Positions 9,745 to 20,104 of a stretch of 64,000 nt of DNA are shown one piece after another. The notes under the pieces are model-generated. The model was not told the origin of the DNA, searched no databases, and saw only the letters and a list, made by a program, of their open reading frames with translations. The DNA is from Pseudomonas lurida. GTDB taxonomy: Bacteria; Pseudomonadota; Gammaproteobacteria; Pseudomonadales; Pseudomonadaceae. The translations under genes were made by a program, and so were the position numbers. The DNA lies in the NCBI RefSeq assembly GCF_002563895.1, contig NZ_PDJB01000001.1, forward strand, positions 5,005,501-5,069,500, given 5' to 3'. Numbering within the stretch: the first letter of the stretch is position 1; each line of letters starts with the position of its first letter.

Positions 9745-10434
9745 TCAGAAATAACGCGTTGGGTCAGTAATTCCGGCGGCTTGGAAGCCTTCTGCGCGCA
9801 GTCGGCAGCTGTCGCATTTCCCACAAGCACGGCCGTCATCGTCTGCCTGATAGCAGGAAACGGTCAGCGAATAATCGACGCCAAGTCCTACGCCAGCCTT
9901 CACGATATCGGCCTTACTCAGGTTTTGCAGCGGGGCCAGGATGCGGAAGCCCTGCCCTTCTACACCGGCCTTGGTGGCCAGGTTAGCCATGCGCTCGAAC
10001 GACTCGACGAACTCTGGTCGGCAGTCTGGGTAACCGGAGTAATCCACGGCGTTGACGCCGATAAAGATATCGCGGGCGTTGAGCACTTCTGCCCAGCCCA
10101 GGGCCAGGGACAGGAACACCGTGTTACGTGCCGGCACGTAGGTCACCGGGATGCCTTCGCCAGGCGTTTCCGGCACATCGATGCTGCTATCGGTCAGTGC
10201 GGAGCCGCCGATGCCGTTGAGGTTCAAGCCGATCACCTTGTGCTCGACCACCCCCATGTCACGGGCGACACGGGCCGCGGCGTTCAGCTCGGCGCGGTGG
10301 CGCTGGCCGTAGTCGAAGCTCATGGTGTAGCAGCTGTAGCCTTGCTCTTGTGCCATGGCAACCACCGTGGCGGAGTCGAGTCCGCCAGACAGCAGGATTA
10401 CCGCGCGTTTTTGATCCATGGTGTGTTCAGTCAT
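9745..10434 (-). CDS. queC: 7-cyano-7-deazaguanine synthase
   Basis: QueC converts 7-carboxy-7-deazaguanine to preQ0 using ATP and ammonia, in the queuosine pathway. The PP-loop motif [12 protein letters not shown] lies near the N-terminus, and the C-terminal zinc site is [17 protein letters not shown] (four cysteines). The start MTEHTMDQ gives 229 residues and is placed 7 bases after an AGGA site; a second ATG five codons later would also work. It lies directly after queE on the same strand, with a single base between the queE stop and the queC start, so translation is probably coupled. Confidence 0.96.
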   Translation of the reverse strand: MTEHTMDQKRAVILLSGGLDSATVVAMAQEQGYSCYTMSFDYGQRHRAELNAAARVARDMGVVEHKVIGLNLNGIGGSALTDSSIDVPETPGEGIPVTYVPARNTVFLSLALGWAEVLNARDIFIGVNAVDYSGYPDCRPEFVESFERMANLATKAGVEGQGFRILAPLQNLSKADIVKAGVGLGVDYSLTVSCYQADDDGRACGKCDSCRLRAEGFQAAGITDPTRYF

Positions 10435-10435
10435 A

Positions 10436-11083
10436 TCAGCGTCCTGGCTCGTCATTCCAAAGGTATTTATGCAGCTGCAATTGCAGGCGCACCGGTAGAT
10501 TGTCTGCAACCACCCAATCGGCGAGGTCACGTGCATTCAGGTCATGGTGGCTTGGCGAGAACAGCACTTCGCCTGCGCGACGGTCCAGCCCATATTGAAT
10601 CAGCTTGGAATTCGCCCAGTCGTAGTCATCTCGGGAACAGATGACGAACTTGACCTGGTCGTTGGCCGTCAGCAGTTCGATGTTCTCGTAGCGGTTGCGA
10701 TGCGCTTCCTTGGAGCCTGGGGTCTTGAGGTCAACCACGCGGCTTACACGGGGGTCGACCGCTGAGATGTCCAGGGCGCCACTGGTCTCCAGGGAGACCT
10801 CGTAGCCGGCATCACACAACTGCTTGAGCAAAGGGATGGCATTGGGCTGGGCCAGCGGCTCACCACCGGTCACGCAGACGTAGCGCGGCTTGTAGCCGGC
10901 GACCTGCTCCAGGATGTCATCGAGGGTGCGCACCGTGCCACCACTGAAGGCGTAGGCGCTGTCACAGTATTGGCAACGCAAGGGGCAACCGGTCAGGCGC
11001 ACAAATACTGTGGGCAGGCCAGCCGTCCGCGTTTCACCCTGCAACGAGTAAAAAACTTCGGTAATACGTAATGTGTCTTGCAT
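10436..11083 (-). CDS. queE: 7-carboxy-7-deazaguanine synthase
   Basis: QueE is a radical SAM enzyme that contracts the ring of 6-carboxytetrahydropterin to 7-carboxy-7-deazaguanine. The CxxxCxxC cluster motif is present as CPLRCQYC, followed by DSAYAFSGG. The start [17 protein letters not shown] gives 215 residues, matching other Pseudomonas versions; an ATG three codons upstream is possible. It is followed immediately by queC, so the two consecutive steps are encoded together. A terminator separates it from cpoB. Confidence 0.96.
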   Translation of the reverse strand: MQDTLRITEVFYSLQGETRTAGLPTVFVRLTGCPLRCQYCDSAYAFSGGTVRTLDDILEQVAGYKPRYVCVTGGEPLAQPNAIPLLKQLCDAGYEVSLETSGALDISAVDPRVSRVVDLKTPGSKEAHRNRYENIELLTANDQVKFVICSRDDYDWANSKLIQYGLDRRAGEVLFSPSHHDLNARDLADWVVADNLPVRLQLQLHKYLWNDEPGR

Positions 11084-11200
11084 AGTCGCCACGGGCGTAA
11101 CAGCTAAACAGGCTGTCCGCCTCCGTCAGGCACTTTAAAGGACCCCGCCAACGCGTAGGCCCCAAAAAGCGTGTTTCATAAAAGGGCGTGGATTCTAACG

Positions 11201-11226
11201 AAAAAACCCGCGCCAGGCGCGGGTTT
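11201..11226 (-). terminator. Terminator of the tol-pal operon (after cpoB)
   Basis: The stem CCCGCGCC/GGCGCGGG is followed on the minus strand by six T residues. It lies 22 bp after the cpoB stop. Confidence 0.9.
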
Positions 11227-11247
11227 CTTCCAAACGGGTTGCTTCGC

Positions 11248-12084
11248 TTACAAGCGCTGCAGGTCTCGTTGGGCCAACTGGGCAGCAGAAGTACCCGGAT
11301 ACTGGGCCACAACCTGCTGCAGAATGCCTTTGACCTTGTCGGTATGACCGAGGCGGCGCTCTACATCAGCGAGTTTGTACAGCGAATCCGGCACCTTGGC
11401 ATGCTTGGGGTACAGCTGGCTGACCTTGGCAAATGCCTGGCCTGCACCCTGTAGATCACCCTTTGCCAGGTTAACTTCACCCAACCAATATTGGGCGTTG
11501 CCCGCGTACTGGCTGTTCGGGTATTTGCGCAGGAATGCGGTAAATGCCTGGCTGGCCTTATCGAAGTCCTTGGCTTTGATCAGGTCGAAGGCTGCATCGT
11601 AATACAGCTTTTCCTTCGCCGGATCACCCGGTTCGCTGCTCGCGGCAGGGGCCTGGCTTGCCGCCACGGCCCCAGCTGCTGCACCACCGGCAGCAGCACT
11701 AGGCGCGCCACCGGCAGAAGAATTATCAGGAGTTGCGGCAGGTGTAACACCGGCTCCAATGCGTCGATCAAGGTCCTGGTAACGTTCCAGGCCTTCTTGC
11801 TTCAGCTGGTTCACTTGGTTTTGCAGTACTTCAATGGCGCCTTGTTGCTGCGCGATCTGATCCTGCATGCGTTGCAGCTGGTTGAACAGTTCGCCCTGTG
11901 CCGAGGGAGCGGACGTAGCCGCTCCCCCCGCATAGGCGCCGTTCGTGCCATAACCCGCTGGCGGATAACTGCTCCCGCTATTGTTATAGCCAGAGTTGCT
12001 ATCTTCCACAGGAACCGCAGCCCACACCGCAAGCGGTGCGAGGCTGAGAGCCAATACAGTTAGAGCACGACGGCACGTTCGCAT
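11248..12084 (-). CDS. cpoB: Cell-division coordinator CpoB (YbgF), TPR protein of the Tol-Pal system
   Basis: A 278-residue periplasmic protein that links Tol-Pal function to peptidoglycan synthesis during division. It starts with a signal peptide (ALTVLALSLAPLAVWAA). A glycine/serine/tyrosine-rich linker follows, then a coiled coil at about residues 65-105 (QLQRMQDQIAQQQGAIEVLQ), an alanine-rich linker, and three tetratricopeptide repeats from about residue 155 to the end (YYDAAFDLIKAKDFDKASQAF and two similar units). It is the last gene of the tol-pal cluster, 6 bp after pal. Confidence 0.96.
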   Translation of the reverse strand: MRTCRRALTVLALSLAPLAVWAAVPVEDSNSGYNNSGSSYPPAGYGTNGAYAGGAATSAPSAQGELFNQLQRMQDQIAQQQGAIEVLQNQVNQLKQEGLERYQDLDRRIGAGVTPAATPDNSSAGGAPSAAAGGAAAGAVAASQAPAASSEPGDPAKEKLYYDAAFDLIKAKDFDKASQAFTAFLRKYPNSQYAGNAQYWLGEVNLAKGDLQGAGQAFAKVSQLYPKHAKVPDSLYKLADVERRLGHTDKVKGILQQVVAQYPGTSAAQLAQRDLQRL

Positions 12085-12090
12085 GACGAA

Positions 12091-12591
12091 TTACTTACGC
12101 AGTTCGACGCGACGGTTTTGAGCCCAGGACTGCTCGTCGTGGCCAGTAGCAACTGGACGCTCTTTACCGTAGGAAACCAGTTCCAGTTGGCCTGGAGCAA
12201 CACCTTGCAGTACCAGGTAGCGCTGAACGGCTTTCGCACGACGCTCGCCCAGTGCCATGTTGTACTCACGAGTACCACGTTCGTCGGTGTTACCTTCCAG
12301 AACAACGCGAGCGCCGTTAGCTTTCAGGTCCTTCGCGTGAACGTCCAGAGCGCGCATGGCTTCTGGCTTCAGGTCCGAACTGTCGTATTCGAAGTAGAAA
12401 GTGGTGATAGCGCGCAGAGCAGCTTCTTCGCTCAGGGAGCCGTCAACCGCACCAGTGTTAGCGCCGTAACCAGCGTTTGGATCAACAGCTGCGCCTTCAC
12501 CGGCATTGTCGCCGCCTTTAGACGAGCAACCAACGGCTACGGACAGAGCCAGAGCCAGAGCAGCAAACTTACCAAACTTCAGCATTTCCAT
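12091..12591 (-). CDS. pal: Peptidoglycan-associated lipoprotein Pal
   Basis: Pal is an outer-membrane lipoprotein that binds peptidoglycan and TolB. The 166-residue precursor begins [16 protein letters not shown] and has the lipobox AVGC followed by SSKGGDN. The OmpA-like domain occupies about residues 60-166 and includes [19 protein letters not shown], which forms the diaminopimelate-binding site. The start was chosen because AGGAG lies 7 bases upstream; the longer reading frame up to 12627 lacks a site. It follows tolB by 55 bp. Confidence 0.97.
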   Translation of the reverse strand: MEMLKFGKFAALALALSVAVGCSSKGGDNAGEGAAVDPNAGYGANTGAVDGSLSEEAALRAITTFYFEYDSSDLKPEAMRALDVHAKDLKANGARVVLEGNTDERGTREYNMALGERRAKAVQRYLVLQGVAPGQLELVSYGKERPVATGHDEQSWAQNRRVELRK

Positions 12592-12646
12592 CGTGAAACT
12601 CCTAATGAACCCCAGTGTGTTAAGCAAATCTTTTTGTAGCGCCGCG

Positions 12647-13948
12647 TCAGTTCAGGTAAGGGGACCAGGATGGTTCTCTGACTTCGCCTTGTGCGGTAGG
12701 AAGTGGGAGCCTTACGCGTCCATTAATGGACACGAGCATCAAGACTCCCCGGCCCTGCTGGCGGGTGGCGTAGATTACCATGGTGCCGTTGGGCGCAACA
12801 GTGGCTGACTCATCAAGGTTGGTATCTGTGAGGATTTTTACGGTTCCGCGCTGCAAATCCTGGGCCGCAACCCGGAAATTAGTGAAACCATCCTGACGGT
12901 GAATCATCACCAACGTCTTTTCATCGGCCGAAAGCTTAGGGTTGGCGTTGTAGTTACCGATAAAAGTAACACGCTCTGCCCCACCACCATTCACGTTCGC
13001 CTTATAGACCTGTGGCTTGCCGCCTCGGTCAGAGGTGAAGTAGATGGTCGAACCATCCTTGCCCCAGAACGGCTCGGTGTTGATGCCCGGGCCGCTGGTG
13101 ACGCGGGAAATCTGGCGCGAAGCCATGTTCATCACGTAGATATCCGGGTTGCCATCCTTGGACAGCACGAACGCCAGGCGCGAACCATCCGGCGACCAGG
13201 CAGGTGCACCGTTGAGGCCTTCGAAGTTGGTGATCTGCTCACGACGGCCAGTATCAATGTGCTGGACGAAGATACGCGGACGCTTCTGCTCGAAAGACAC
13301 GTAGGCAATACGCTTGCCGTCCGGTGCGAAGCGCGGCGACAGGATTGGCTCACGGGATTGGAGCAAGGTCACAGCCCGTGCACCGTCGTAGTCCGAGCGC
13401 TGCAAAGTGTAACGAGTGTTGTCTACAGAGAAACGTTCAGCCGTTACGTACAGCAGACGCGTCGAGAAAGCACCCTTGATACCGGTGAGCTTTTCAAACG
13501 ACTGGTCCGAGATGTAGTGGGCCATGTCGCGGATCTGCTCGGCAGTGCCCGACACGCTGCCGGTCAAGACCTGCTGTTCGGTCGCCACGTTGAACAACGT
13601 GTACTGGATCTGCAGGCGACCGCCGGCCGGCGTGATATTGCCGACCATCAGGTACTGCGCACCCACCGCCTTCCAGTCACGGAACACGACTTCGCTGGCC
13701 TGGTTCGGCTGGCTGATCATGTTGCCTTTTGGAATGGGTGCGTAGTAACCGGAATTGCGCAGGTCGTCGCTGACGATCTGGGCCATGTCGTCCGGCAGCA
13801 CGCTGCCGCCCTGCCAGCCGAACGGTACTACCGCGATCGGGGTGGCCCGATCGCTACCGCTGGTAACCAGGATGTTCTTTTCATCCGCCGCCGCTATCCC
13901 TGCCATACAGCAAATAACGACAAGCATTCCTCGAAGAAGGTTTCTCAC
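12647..13948 (-). CDS. tolB: Tol-Pal system beta-propeller protein TolB
   Basis: TolB is a periplasmic protein that binds Pal and is moved by TolA. The 433-residue precursor has a signal peptide ([18 protein letters not shown]), then a mixed alpha/beta N-terminal domain (about residues 25-160), then a six-bladed propeller of repeats such as [25 protein letters not shown] and [12 protein letters not shown]. Its start overlaps the end of tolA by 4 bases, which suggests translational coupling. Confidence 0.97.
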   Translation of the reverse strand: MRNLLRGMLVVICCMAGIAAADEKNILVTSGSDRATPIAVVPFGWQGGSVLPDDMAQIVSDDLRNSGYYAPIPKGNMISQPNQASEVVFRDWKAVGAQYLMVGNITPAGGRLQIQYTLFNVATEQQVLTGSVSGTAEQIRDMAHYISDQSFEKLTGIKGAFSTRLLYVTAERFSVDNTRYTLQRSDYDGARAVTLLQSREPILSPRFAPDGKRIAYVSFEQKRPRIFVQHIDTGRREQITNFEGLNGAPAWSPDGSRLAFVLSKDGNPDIYVMNMASRQISRVTSGPGINTEPFWGKDGSTIYFTSDRGGKPQVYKANVNGGGAERVTFIGNYNANPKLSADEKTLVMIHRQDGFTNFRVAAQDLQRGTVKILTDTNLDESATVAPNGTMVIYATRQQGRGVLMLVSINGRVRLPLPTAQGEVREPSWSPYLN

Positions 13949-15018
13949 AAGGCTAGATCCTCAGGTGTGAATGTCATCTTGAATGAACGATAGGGAGCGA
14001 AGTCGCTTGGTTTCATTCCCTGCATCTCGGTCAACCGGCCAATGTTCTTGACCGCGGCAACCGCCGAACTGTCGAACGAACCGTCACCACTGGACTTGGC
14101 CACGCTGACCGAAGTCACCGTACCGTCCGGCAACATGCCGATCTGCAGCACTACTGTCATGCCTTTGCGTGCCGAAGGTGGACGTGTCCAGCCTTCCGCT
14201 GCCCGCGCTCGAATCAGGTCGTCGAAACTGCCCGCGACTTCATCACCACGTTCATCGGCCAAGGCTTGCTGACGCTGCGGCGTGTCGGAGAGCAAATCTG
14301 CCAAGGCCTGGGCCTTTTTCTCTTCGGCGGATTTACGTGCTGCTTCCTGGGCCTTTTTCTTCTGGGCGTCGGCGGCAGCTTTCTTCTTCGCGTCGTCGGC
14401 GACTTTCTTCTTCGCCTCGTCTGCTTCAGCTTTTTTCTTGGCGTCTTCGGCGGCTTTCTTCTTCGCGTCTTCGACTATTTTCTTCTTGGCGTCTTCAGCG
14501 GCCTTTTTCTTGGCCTCTTCTTCAGCCGCTTTTTTGGCTTCTTCTTCAGACTTCTTCTTGGCTATATCAGCCAATTGTTTCTCTTCGGCCTTTTTAGCTT
14601 CGGCAGCTTTCTCGGCTTTCTTGGCTTCATCAGCCTTTTTCGCCTCGTCGGCCTTCTTCGCTTCGTCAGCCTTTTTCGATTCCTCGGCCTTTTGAGCCGC
14701 CTCTTCTTTCTTTTGTTCCGCAGCAGCCCTCACCGCTTCCTGCTCGACCTTCTTCTGTTCCATCTGCTCGACTTCAGTCTGGCGCGCAGCCGACTTCTGG
14801 GCCTCACCCGCAATCTTCTGATTGGTCTGGGTGGTGGCCTGACTTTTCGATTTCAGCTGATACAGGGTCGCCTGCACGATCGGCTTGGCTGGCGGCAGGT
14901 CCGGGGTCATGGCAAAGCTGACGAACAGCATGCCAAACACCAGGACGTGCAGGGCAATTGCCCAGACGCTAGGCCAGAAGTAGCTCTCCGAGGCGGACGG
15001 CTCTCGCTGTTGCTGCAT
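13945..15018 (-). CDS. tolA: Tol-Pal system protein TolA
   Basis: TolA spans the periplasm from TolQR to TolB-Pal. The 357-residue protein has one membrane helix at about residues 17-38 ([16 protein letters not shown]), a long helical middle part of Ala, Lys and Glu (about residues 75-250, with repeats such as [15 protein letters not shown] and AEDAKKK), and a globular C-terminal domain (about 255-357) with [19 protein letters not shown]. The start codon shares one base with the tolR stop. The low-complexity middle region is normal for the family. Confidence 0.97.
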   Translation of the reverse strand: MQQQREPSASESYFWPSVWAIALHVLVFGMLFVSFAMTPDLPPAKPIVQATLYQLKSKSQATTQTNQKIAGEAQKSAARQTEVEQMEQKKVEQEAVRAAAEQKKEEAAQKAEESKKADEAKKADEAKKADEAKKAEKAAEAKKAEEKQLADIAKKKSEEEAKKAAEEEAKKKAAEDAKKKIVEDAKKKAAEDAKKKAEADEAKKKVADDAKKKAAADAQKKKAQEAARKSAEEKKAQALADLLSDTPQRQQALADERGDEVAGSFDDLIRARAAEGWTRPPSARKGMTVVLQIGMLPDGTVTSVSVAKSSGDGSFDSSAVAAVKNIGRLTEMQGMKPSDFAPYRSFKMTFTPEDLAL

Positions 15019-15479
15019 CAGGGCGCCTCGGTAATCAAGCCAACGTTACCCACGCCGGCCTTCTGCAGCCCGCCCATGGCGCCCATGACGGAGCCGTAGT
15101 CGACCGCCTTGTCTCCGCGGATGAAGACCTGGGTGTGCTTGCCGCCTTCGTTGCCGGAGCGAATGATCTTGGTCACCGCATCGGTCATGGCCGGCAAGGT
15201 CAGGGCCTTGTCCTGCTGCTTCTGAGTGTCGACTTCGCTGCCAAGGTTCCAGTAATAGGTCTTGTCGGACTTGATCGAAATAGTCAGCACCTGGGTGTTG
15301 TTGTCCTGGGGCAAGGCTTCGCTGGAAACCTTGGGCAGATCAACCTTCACACCCTGGTTGAGCATCGGCGCGGTCACCATGAAGATAACCAGCAGCACCA
15401 GCATCACGTCGATGTAAGGCACTACGTTCATCTCGGCGACCGGCTTGCGCTTGGTTCGAGCTCGAGTGATTAAAGCCAT
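15018..15479 (-). CDS. tolR: Tol-Pal system protein TolR
   Basis: TolR is an ExbD-like inner-membrane protein that forms the proton-driven motor with TolQ. The 153-residue protein has a basic N-terminus, a membrane helix at about residues 21-41 and a periplasmic domain. The proton-carrying aspartate is Asp24 in VVPYIDVMLVLLVIF. It overlaps tolA by one base and follows tolQ by 14 bases. Confidence 0.97.
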   Translation of the reverse strand: MALITRARTKRKPVAEMNVVPYIDVMLVLLVIFMVTAPMLNQGVKVDLPKVSSEALPQDNNTQVLTISIKSDKTYYWNLGSEVDTQKQQDKALTLPAMTDAVTKIIRSGNEGGKHTQVFIRGDKAVDYGSVMGAMGGLQKAGVGNVGLITEAP

Positions 15480-15493
15480 CGGGAGGTACCTGC

Positions 15494-16189
15494 TTATTCT
15501 TCGCTGGTGTGCACTTTACGGTGCAGGATCGCCTGGAATTCATCGGCGAAGGTGTAGTAACGGCCAATCAGGTTTTCGCCGCGGGCGGCGAAACGGTTGT
15601 AGGCGATTACTGCGGGGATAGCAGCGAACAGACCGATCGCGGTGGCGATCAGGGCTTCGGCAATACCCGGGGCCACGGTGGCCAGGGTGGCTTGCTGGGC
15701 CTGGGCCAGGCCACGGAAGGAGTTCATGATCCCCCAAACGGTACCGAACAGGCCGATGTATGGGCTCACGGAACCCACGGTAGCGAGGAACGGCAAGCTT
15801 TGCTCAAGCTTTTCTTCTTCACGGGAGATGGCAACGCGCATGGCACGGGCCACACCTTCCATGACCGCTTCAGGGTCAACGCCTGGCTGCTGGCGCAGAC
15901 GGGAGAATTCCTTGAAGCCCGCGCGGAAGATCTGCTCGACGCCCGAATCCGGGTCGGGGTTGCTGCCGGCCTGGCGGTACAGCTTGGACAGGTCGATACC
16001 CGACCAGAAGCGCTCTTCAAAGCTCTCCAGGGCACGTCGACCGGCACGCAGCAGGTTGCTGCGCTGAAAAATCATGACCCAAGAGGTAACCGATGCGGCT
16101 ACCAGGGTCAGCATGACCAGTTGAACCACAACACTGGCATTGCTGACCAGGCTCCACATGGAGGAATGGTCGACGACGGTAGGTTCCAC
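15494..16189 (-). CDS. tolQ: Tol-Pal system protein TolQ
   Basis: TolQ is the ExbB/MotA-like channel subunit that uses the proton motive force to energise TolA. The 231-residue protein has three predicted membrane helices at about residues 17-40, 133-158 and 172-196, with the large cytoplasmic loop between the first two. The conserved GSVSPYIGLFGTVWGIMNSF segment marks the second helix. It is one base after ybgC, so the whole cluster reads ybgC-tolQ-tolR-tolA-tolB-pal-cpoB. Confidence 0.97.
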   Translation of the reverse strand: MEPTVVDHSSMWSLVSNASVVVQLVMLTLVAASVTSWVMIFQRSNLLRAGRRALESFEERFWSGIDLSKLYRQAGSNPDPDSGVEQIFRAGFKEFSRLRQQPGVDPEAVMEGVARAMRVAISREEEKLEQSLPFLATVGSVSPYIGLFGTVWGIMNSFRGLAQAQQATLATVAPGIAEALIATAIGLFAAIPAVIAYNRFAARGENLIGRYYTFADEFQAILHRKVHTSEE

Positions 16190-16190
16190 G

Positions 16191-16646
16191 CTAAATCTCC
16201 TGCTTTGATTGTTTACCCGCGCCGCTTACGTCGGCAAAGGCCGCACGTAGAGCTTCGGGAATGGCCCGGGGTTTCAAACTATTGGTGCGCACACAGGCCA
16301 CCAGGAACTGCCCCTCACAGAGCAGCGTTGCATCCGTTGCCCGCCTGACCTGCTGCTTGAAACGCAGGCTGACACGGTTCAATTCGATTACTTCAGCGCT
16401 TACCAACAACTCGTCGTCCAGCCGCGCCGGCGCGTGATACCGCGCCTCGCTGGAATGCACGACGAACAACAGGTCCTCCCCTGCCAGCTCGGATTGGGCA
16501 AAGCCCAGCTCCCGTAGCCGCTCGGTTCGAGCCCGCTCCATGAACTTGAGGTAGTTGACGTAATACACGATGCCGCCGGCATCGGTGTCCTCGTAATAAA
16601 CGCGACAGCGATGTGCGAACGACTGATCCCCGTTTTGCGCGCGCAT
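16191..16646 (-). CDS. ybgC: Acyl-CoA thioesterase YbgC
   Basis: A 151-residue hot-dog-fold thioesterase of the 4-hydroxybenzoyl-CoA type that hydrolyses acyl-CoA or acyl-ACP esters and is nearly always the first gene of the tol-pal operon. The catalytic segment is [19 protein letters not shown] (about residues 18-36), with the active-site aspartate in DTDAGG. The cluster promoter is presumably in the 140 bp upstream, which separates it from ruvB. Confidence 0.95.
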   Translation of the reverse strand: MRAQNGDQSFAHRCRVYYEDTDAGGIVYYVNYLKFMERARTERLRELGFAQSELAGEDLLFVVHSSEARYHAPARLDDELLVSAEVIELNRVSLRFKQQVRRATDATLLCEGQFLVACVRTNSLKPRAIPEALRAAFADVSGAGKQSKQEI

Positions 16647-16785
16647 ACTCTAGTGCTTACTCCTCAGGTTGCCAATCCGGCTGGGCAACTGTTTTTTCAT
16701 CCGCTGAAACATTTCCAGTGACTGAATGACGACGCCAGCCACTAGGACAGCACAAACATCGAATAAATCGACTTGCGTGAAGCTT

Positions 16786-17844
16786 TTAATCGTCCACTGC
16801 ATCGAGAAATTCGTCTACCACGGGCATCTCCCCCAATCGTGACGGAATGTTTAACCCGAAGTGCAAATAGGCATGCCGCGTCACGACCCGCCCTCTGGGT
16901 GTGCGCATGATATAGCCCTGCTGGATCAGGTACGGTTCCAGCACGTCCTCAATGGTGTGGCGTTCTTCACTGATGGCCGCCGCCAGGCTGTCGACCCCCA
17001 CAGGGCCACCGTCGAACTTCTCGATCATGGTCAAGAGTAGACGTCGATCCTGGTGATCGAAGCCGTGCTCATCCACGTCCAGCAGGTTCAAGGCCAGGTC
17101 GGCCACGGCCTTGGTGATATGCCCTTTGGCCCGCACTTCGGCAAAGTCTCGCACGCGACGCAACAAGCGGTTGGCAATCCGTGGTGTGCCGCGGGCCCGA
17201 CGGGCAATTTCAAACGCGCCTTCCGGGTCCAGGGGCAAGCCGAGAATGCTCGCCGAACGACTGACGATAGTCGCCAAGTCTGCCGTGCTATAGAACTCTA
17301 GACGTTGAACAATGCCGAAACGGTCTCGCAGCGGGTTGGTCAGCATCCCGGCGCGGGTCGTGGCGCCCACCAGCGTGAACGGCGGCAGGTCGAGCTTGAT
17401 CGAGCGGGCTGCGGGGCCTTCGCCAATCATGATGTCGAGTTGGAAGTCTTCCATCGCCGGGTACAGCACTTCTTCGACGATCGGCGACAGCCGGTGGATC
17501 TCGTCGATAAACAGTACGTCGTGCGGCTCCAGGTTGGTCAGCAATGCCGCCAGGTCACCCGGGCGTTCCAGCACCGGCCCGGACGTGGACTTGATCGACA
17601 CGCCCATTTCCTGGGCAATGATATTGGCCAGGGTGGTCTTACCCAGGCCAGGTGGGCCGAAGATCAACGTATGGTCCAAGGACTCACTGCGCCCACGCGC
17701 GGCCTGGATAAACAACTCCATCTGCTCGCGCACCGTGGGCTGGCCGATGTATTCGGCCAGGCTCAGGGGACGGATGGCGCGGTCCTGGATTTCTTCACGG
17801 TCGCGCGGGCCGGTGGCCGCGATCAGACGATCAGCTTCAATCAC
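16786..17844 (-). CDS. ruvB: Holliday junction branch-migration ATPase RuvB
   Basis: RuvB is a hexameric AAA+ motor that drives branch migration with RuvA. The 352-residue length is typical. Walker A is GPPGLGKTT (about residues 64-72), Walker B LFIDEIHR (about 115-122), followed by the sensor motif GATTRAGML and a C-terminal winged helix with [12 protein letters not shown]. It starts directly after the ruvA stop with no gap, in the order ruvC-ruvA-ruvB. Confidence 0.98.
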   Translation of the reverse strand: MIEADRLIAATGPRDREEIQDRAIRPLSLAEYIGQPTVREQMELFIQAARGRSESLDHTLIFGPPGLGKTTLANIIAQEMGVSIKSTSGPVLERPGDLAALLTNLEPHDVLFIDEIHRLSPIVEEVLYPAMEDFQLDIMIGEGPAARSIKLDLPPFTLVGATTRAGMLTNPLRDRFGIVQRLEFYSTADLATIVSRSASILGLPLDPEGAFEIARRARGTPRIANRLLRRVRDFAEVRAKGHITKAVADLALNLLDVDEHGFDHQDRRLLLTMIEKFDGGPVGVDSLAAAISEERHTIEDVLEPYLIQQGYIMRTPRGRVVTRHAYLHFGLNIPSRLGEMPVVDEFLDAVDD

Positions 17845-18456
17845 TTAAATCATTCCCTTCAGGGCTCGGCGGATCATGTCTTCACTGCTCAGGTTCTTGT
17901 CCTTGATGGCCGATACGGCCTTGCTGGCCTCCTGCGGCTTGTAGCCCAGGGAAATCAGCGCGCTGACCGCGTCACTTTCGGCGCTGGCGACCTGGCCCGT
18001 CGGCATGTCCGGCTGGTTCGGTACCAGTGCAAACATGCTCGGCACCACTTCCCAGGCCTTGAAGCGGTCCTTGAGCTCCACCAGCAGGCGCTCGGCGGTC
18101 TTCTTGCCAACGCCTGGCACCTTGGTCAGCGCCGAGGTGTCCTGGGCCGAAACGGCACGCACCAGCTCATCCACTTCCAGGCTGGACATCAAGGCCAGGG
18201 CCAGTTTTGGTCCCACGCCGTTGAGGCGGATCAGTTCGCGGAAGAAATCGCGGTCGCGCTTGCCAATGAAACCATAGAGCAGTTGCGCGTCTTCGCGCAC
18301 CACCAGATGGGTGTGCAGCGTCAGCGGTTCGCCGACCGACGGTAGGCGATACAGGGTGGTCATGGGCACTTCCAGCTCATACCCCAACCCATTTACATCC
18401 AGAATCAGATGCGGCGGCTGTTTCTCAGCCAGAGTGCCGCGCAAGCGTCCAATCAC
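17845..18456 (-). CDS. ruvA: Holliday junction DNA-binding subunit RuvA
   Basis: RuvA tetramers hold the four-way junction in a square plane for RuvB. The 203-residue protein has the N-terminal OB fold ([20 protein letters not shown]), two helix-hairpin-helix motifs in the middle ([14 protein letters not shown] and [16 protein letters not shown]) and a C-terminal RuvB-binding helix bundle beginning near [11 protein letters not shown]. It lies 68 bp after ruvC and abuts ruvB. Confidence 0.98.
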   Translation of the reverse strand: MIGRLRGTLAEKQPPHLILDVNGLGYELEVPMTTLYRLPSVGEPLTLHTHLVVREDAQLLYGFIGKRDRDFFRELIRLNGVGPKLALALMSSLEVDELVRAVSAQDTSALTKVPGVGKKTAERLLVELKDRFKAWEVVPSMFALVPNQPDMPTGQVASAESDAVSALISLGYKPQEASKAVSAIKDKNLSSEDMIRRALKGMI

Positions 18457-18524
18457 GGTTCAGATCCTTAAAGCTTGGGGGTCAGATCAAGGCCTGACCG
18501 GAAACAACGAGTGCGCTGATGCTA

Positions 18525-19049
18525 TCAGAGACGCAGGCGCCCGCCACGACTGCGTGCCGTGCCCAGGCCATGCGGCAGTAAACTTGAGCGAGTGTGTGCA
18601 TGGCAAATGGCGATAGCCAGGGCGTCGGAGGCGTCAATCTGCGGCTTGGCAGTCAATTTGAGCATATGCATGACCATCATCTGCACTTGCTCCTTGTTGG
18701 CGGCGCCGGTGCCGACCACTGCCTGCTTGACCTGGGTCGCGGTGTATTCGGCGATCTCCATGCCCTCTTCGGCGCCGGCCACGATGGCGGCGCCACGGGC
18801 CTGGCCAAGTTTGAGCGCGGAGTCGGCGTTCTTCGCCATGAACACCTTTTCGATGCCCATGGTGACCGGCCCGTAGGTCTGGATCACTTCACGCACGCCG
18901 CGATAGACGATCTGCAGGCGCTCGGCCAGCTCGCCAGCGCCGGTGCGGATGCAGCCCGAGGCGACGTAGACACAGCCGCGGGGGGTTTGTTGCACCACGC
19001 CAAAACCGGTGATGCGCGAACCGGGGTCGATACCTAGGATTAAAGTCAT
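18525..19049 (-). CDS. ruvC: Crossover junction endodeoxyribonuclease RuvC
   Basis: RuvC cuts Holliday junctions at symmetric sites. The start [11 protein letters not shown] gives 174 residues, the usual length. The RNase H-like fold with its first catalytic aspartate (Asp7 in GIDPGS) is clear; [20 protein letters not shown] supplies the next acidic residue, and [14 protein letters not shown] the last two. The in-frame extension up to 19187 runs into a REP pair and is rejected. Confidence 0.98.
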   Translation of the reverse strand: MTLILGIDPGSRITGFGVVQQTPRGCVYVASGCIRTGAGELAERLQIVYRGVREVIQTYGPVTMGIEKVFMAKNADSALKLGQARGAAIVAGAEEGMEIAEYTATQVKQAVVGTGAANKEQVQMMVMHMLKLTAKPQIDASDALAIAICHAHTRSSLLPHGLGTARSRGGRLRL

Positions 19050-19098
19050 AACGCCTGCGGGTTGGGTAAACACAATTTTTGATACAGAGAAAATCCAA

Positions 19099-19191
19099 TG
19101 TAAGAGCGGGCTTGTCCGCGAAGGCGGTGGGTCAGCCAACGCCTGGAGCGACTGGCACACCGCATTCGCGGGCAAGCCCGCTCCCACATTT
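19099..19191. repeat. REP inverted pair between yebC and ruvC
   Basis: AGCGGGCTTGTCCGCGAAGGCGG begins near 19104 and is answered by CGCATTCGCGGGCAAGCCCGCT ending near 19182, followed by CCCACATTTTG. This is close to the canonical P. fluorescens REPIN. Confidence 0.85.
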
Positions 19192-19207
19192 TGACCTACG
19201 TCATACC

Positions 19208-19954
<747 letters not shown>

Positions 19955-20037
19955 AACACAACTCCGAAATTCTGTAGAAACCTTGTCAATCCCGCCCCAG
20001 GCAGGACCTCTCGCTTTAAATCGCAACCCTTGTAACG

Positions 20038-20066
20038 CAAAGGCGCATCCGAAGATGCGCCTTTTT
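20038..20066 (-). terminator. Hairpin terminator after aspS
   Basis: AAGGCGCATC and GATGCGCCTT enclose a TTCG tetraloop. The T-tract on the minus-strand side is short (three T) and on the plus-strand side longer (five T). It sits between aspS and yebC. Confidence 0.65.
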
Positions 20067-20104
20067 AGACTGCGTAAACCTCAGTGCGCTTTCACGCAGC
20101 AGCC

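Noticed and set aside
14290-14720. Repeated DNA that resembles a tandem repeat array
   Set aside because: It is the coding sequence of the Ala/Lys/Glu-rich helix of TolA; the repetition is in the protein and normal for this family.
14266-15099. Long open frame on the plus strand opposite tolA
   Set aside because: It is the mirror of the lysine/alanine-rich repeat of tolA, giving a run of Leu, Phe and Ser with no family match or ribosome-binding site.
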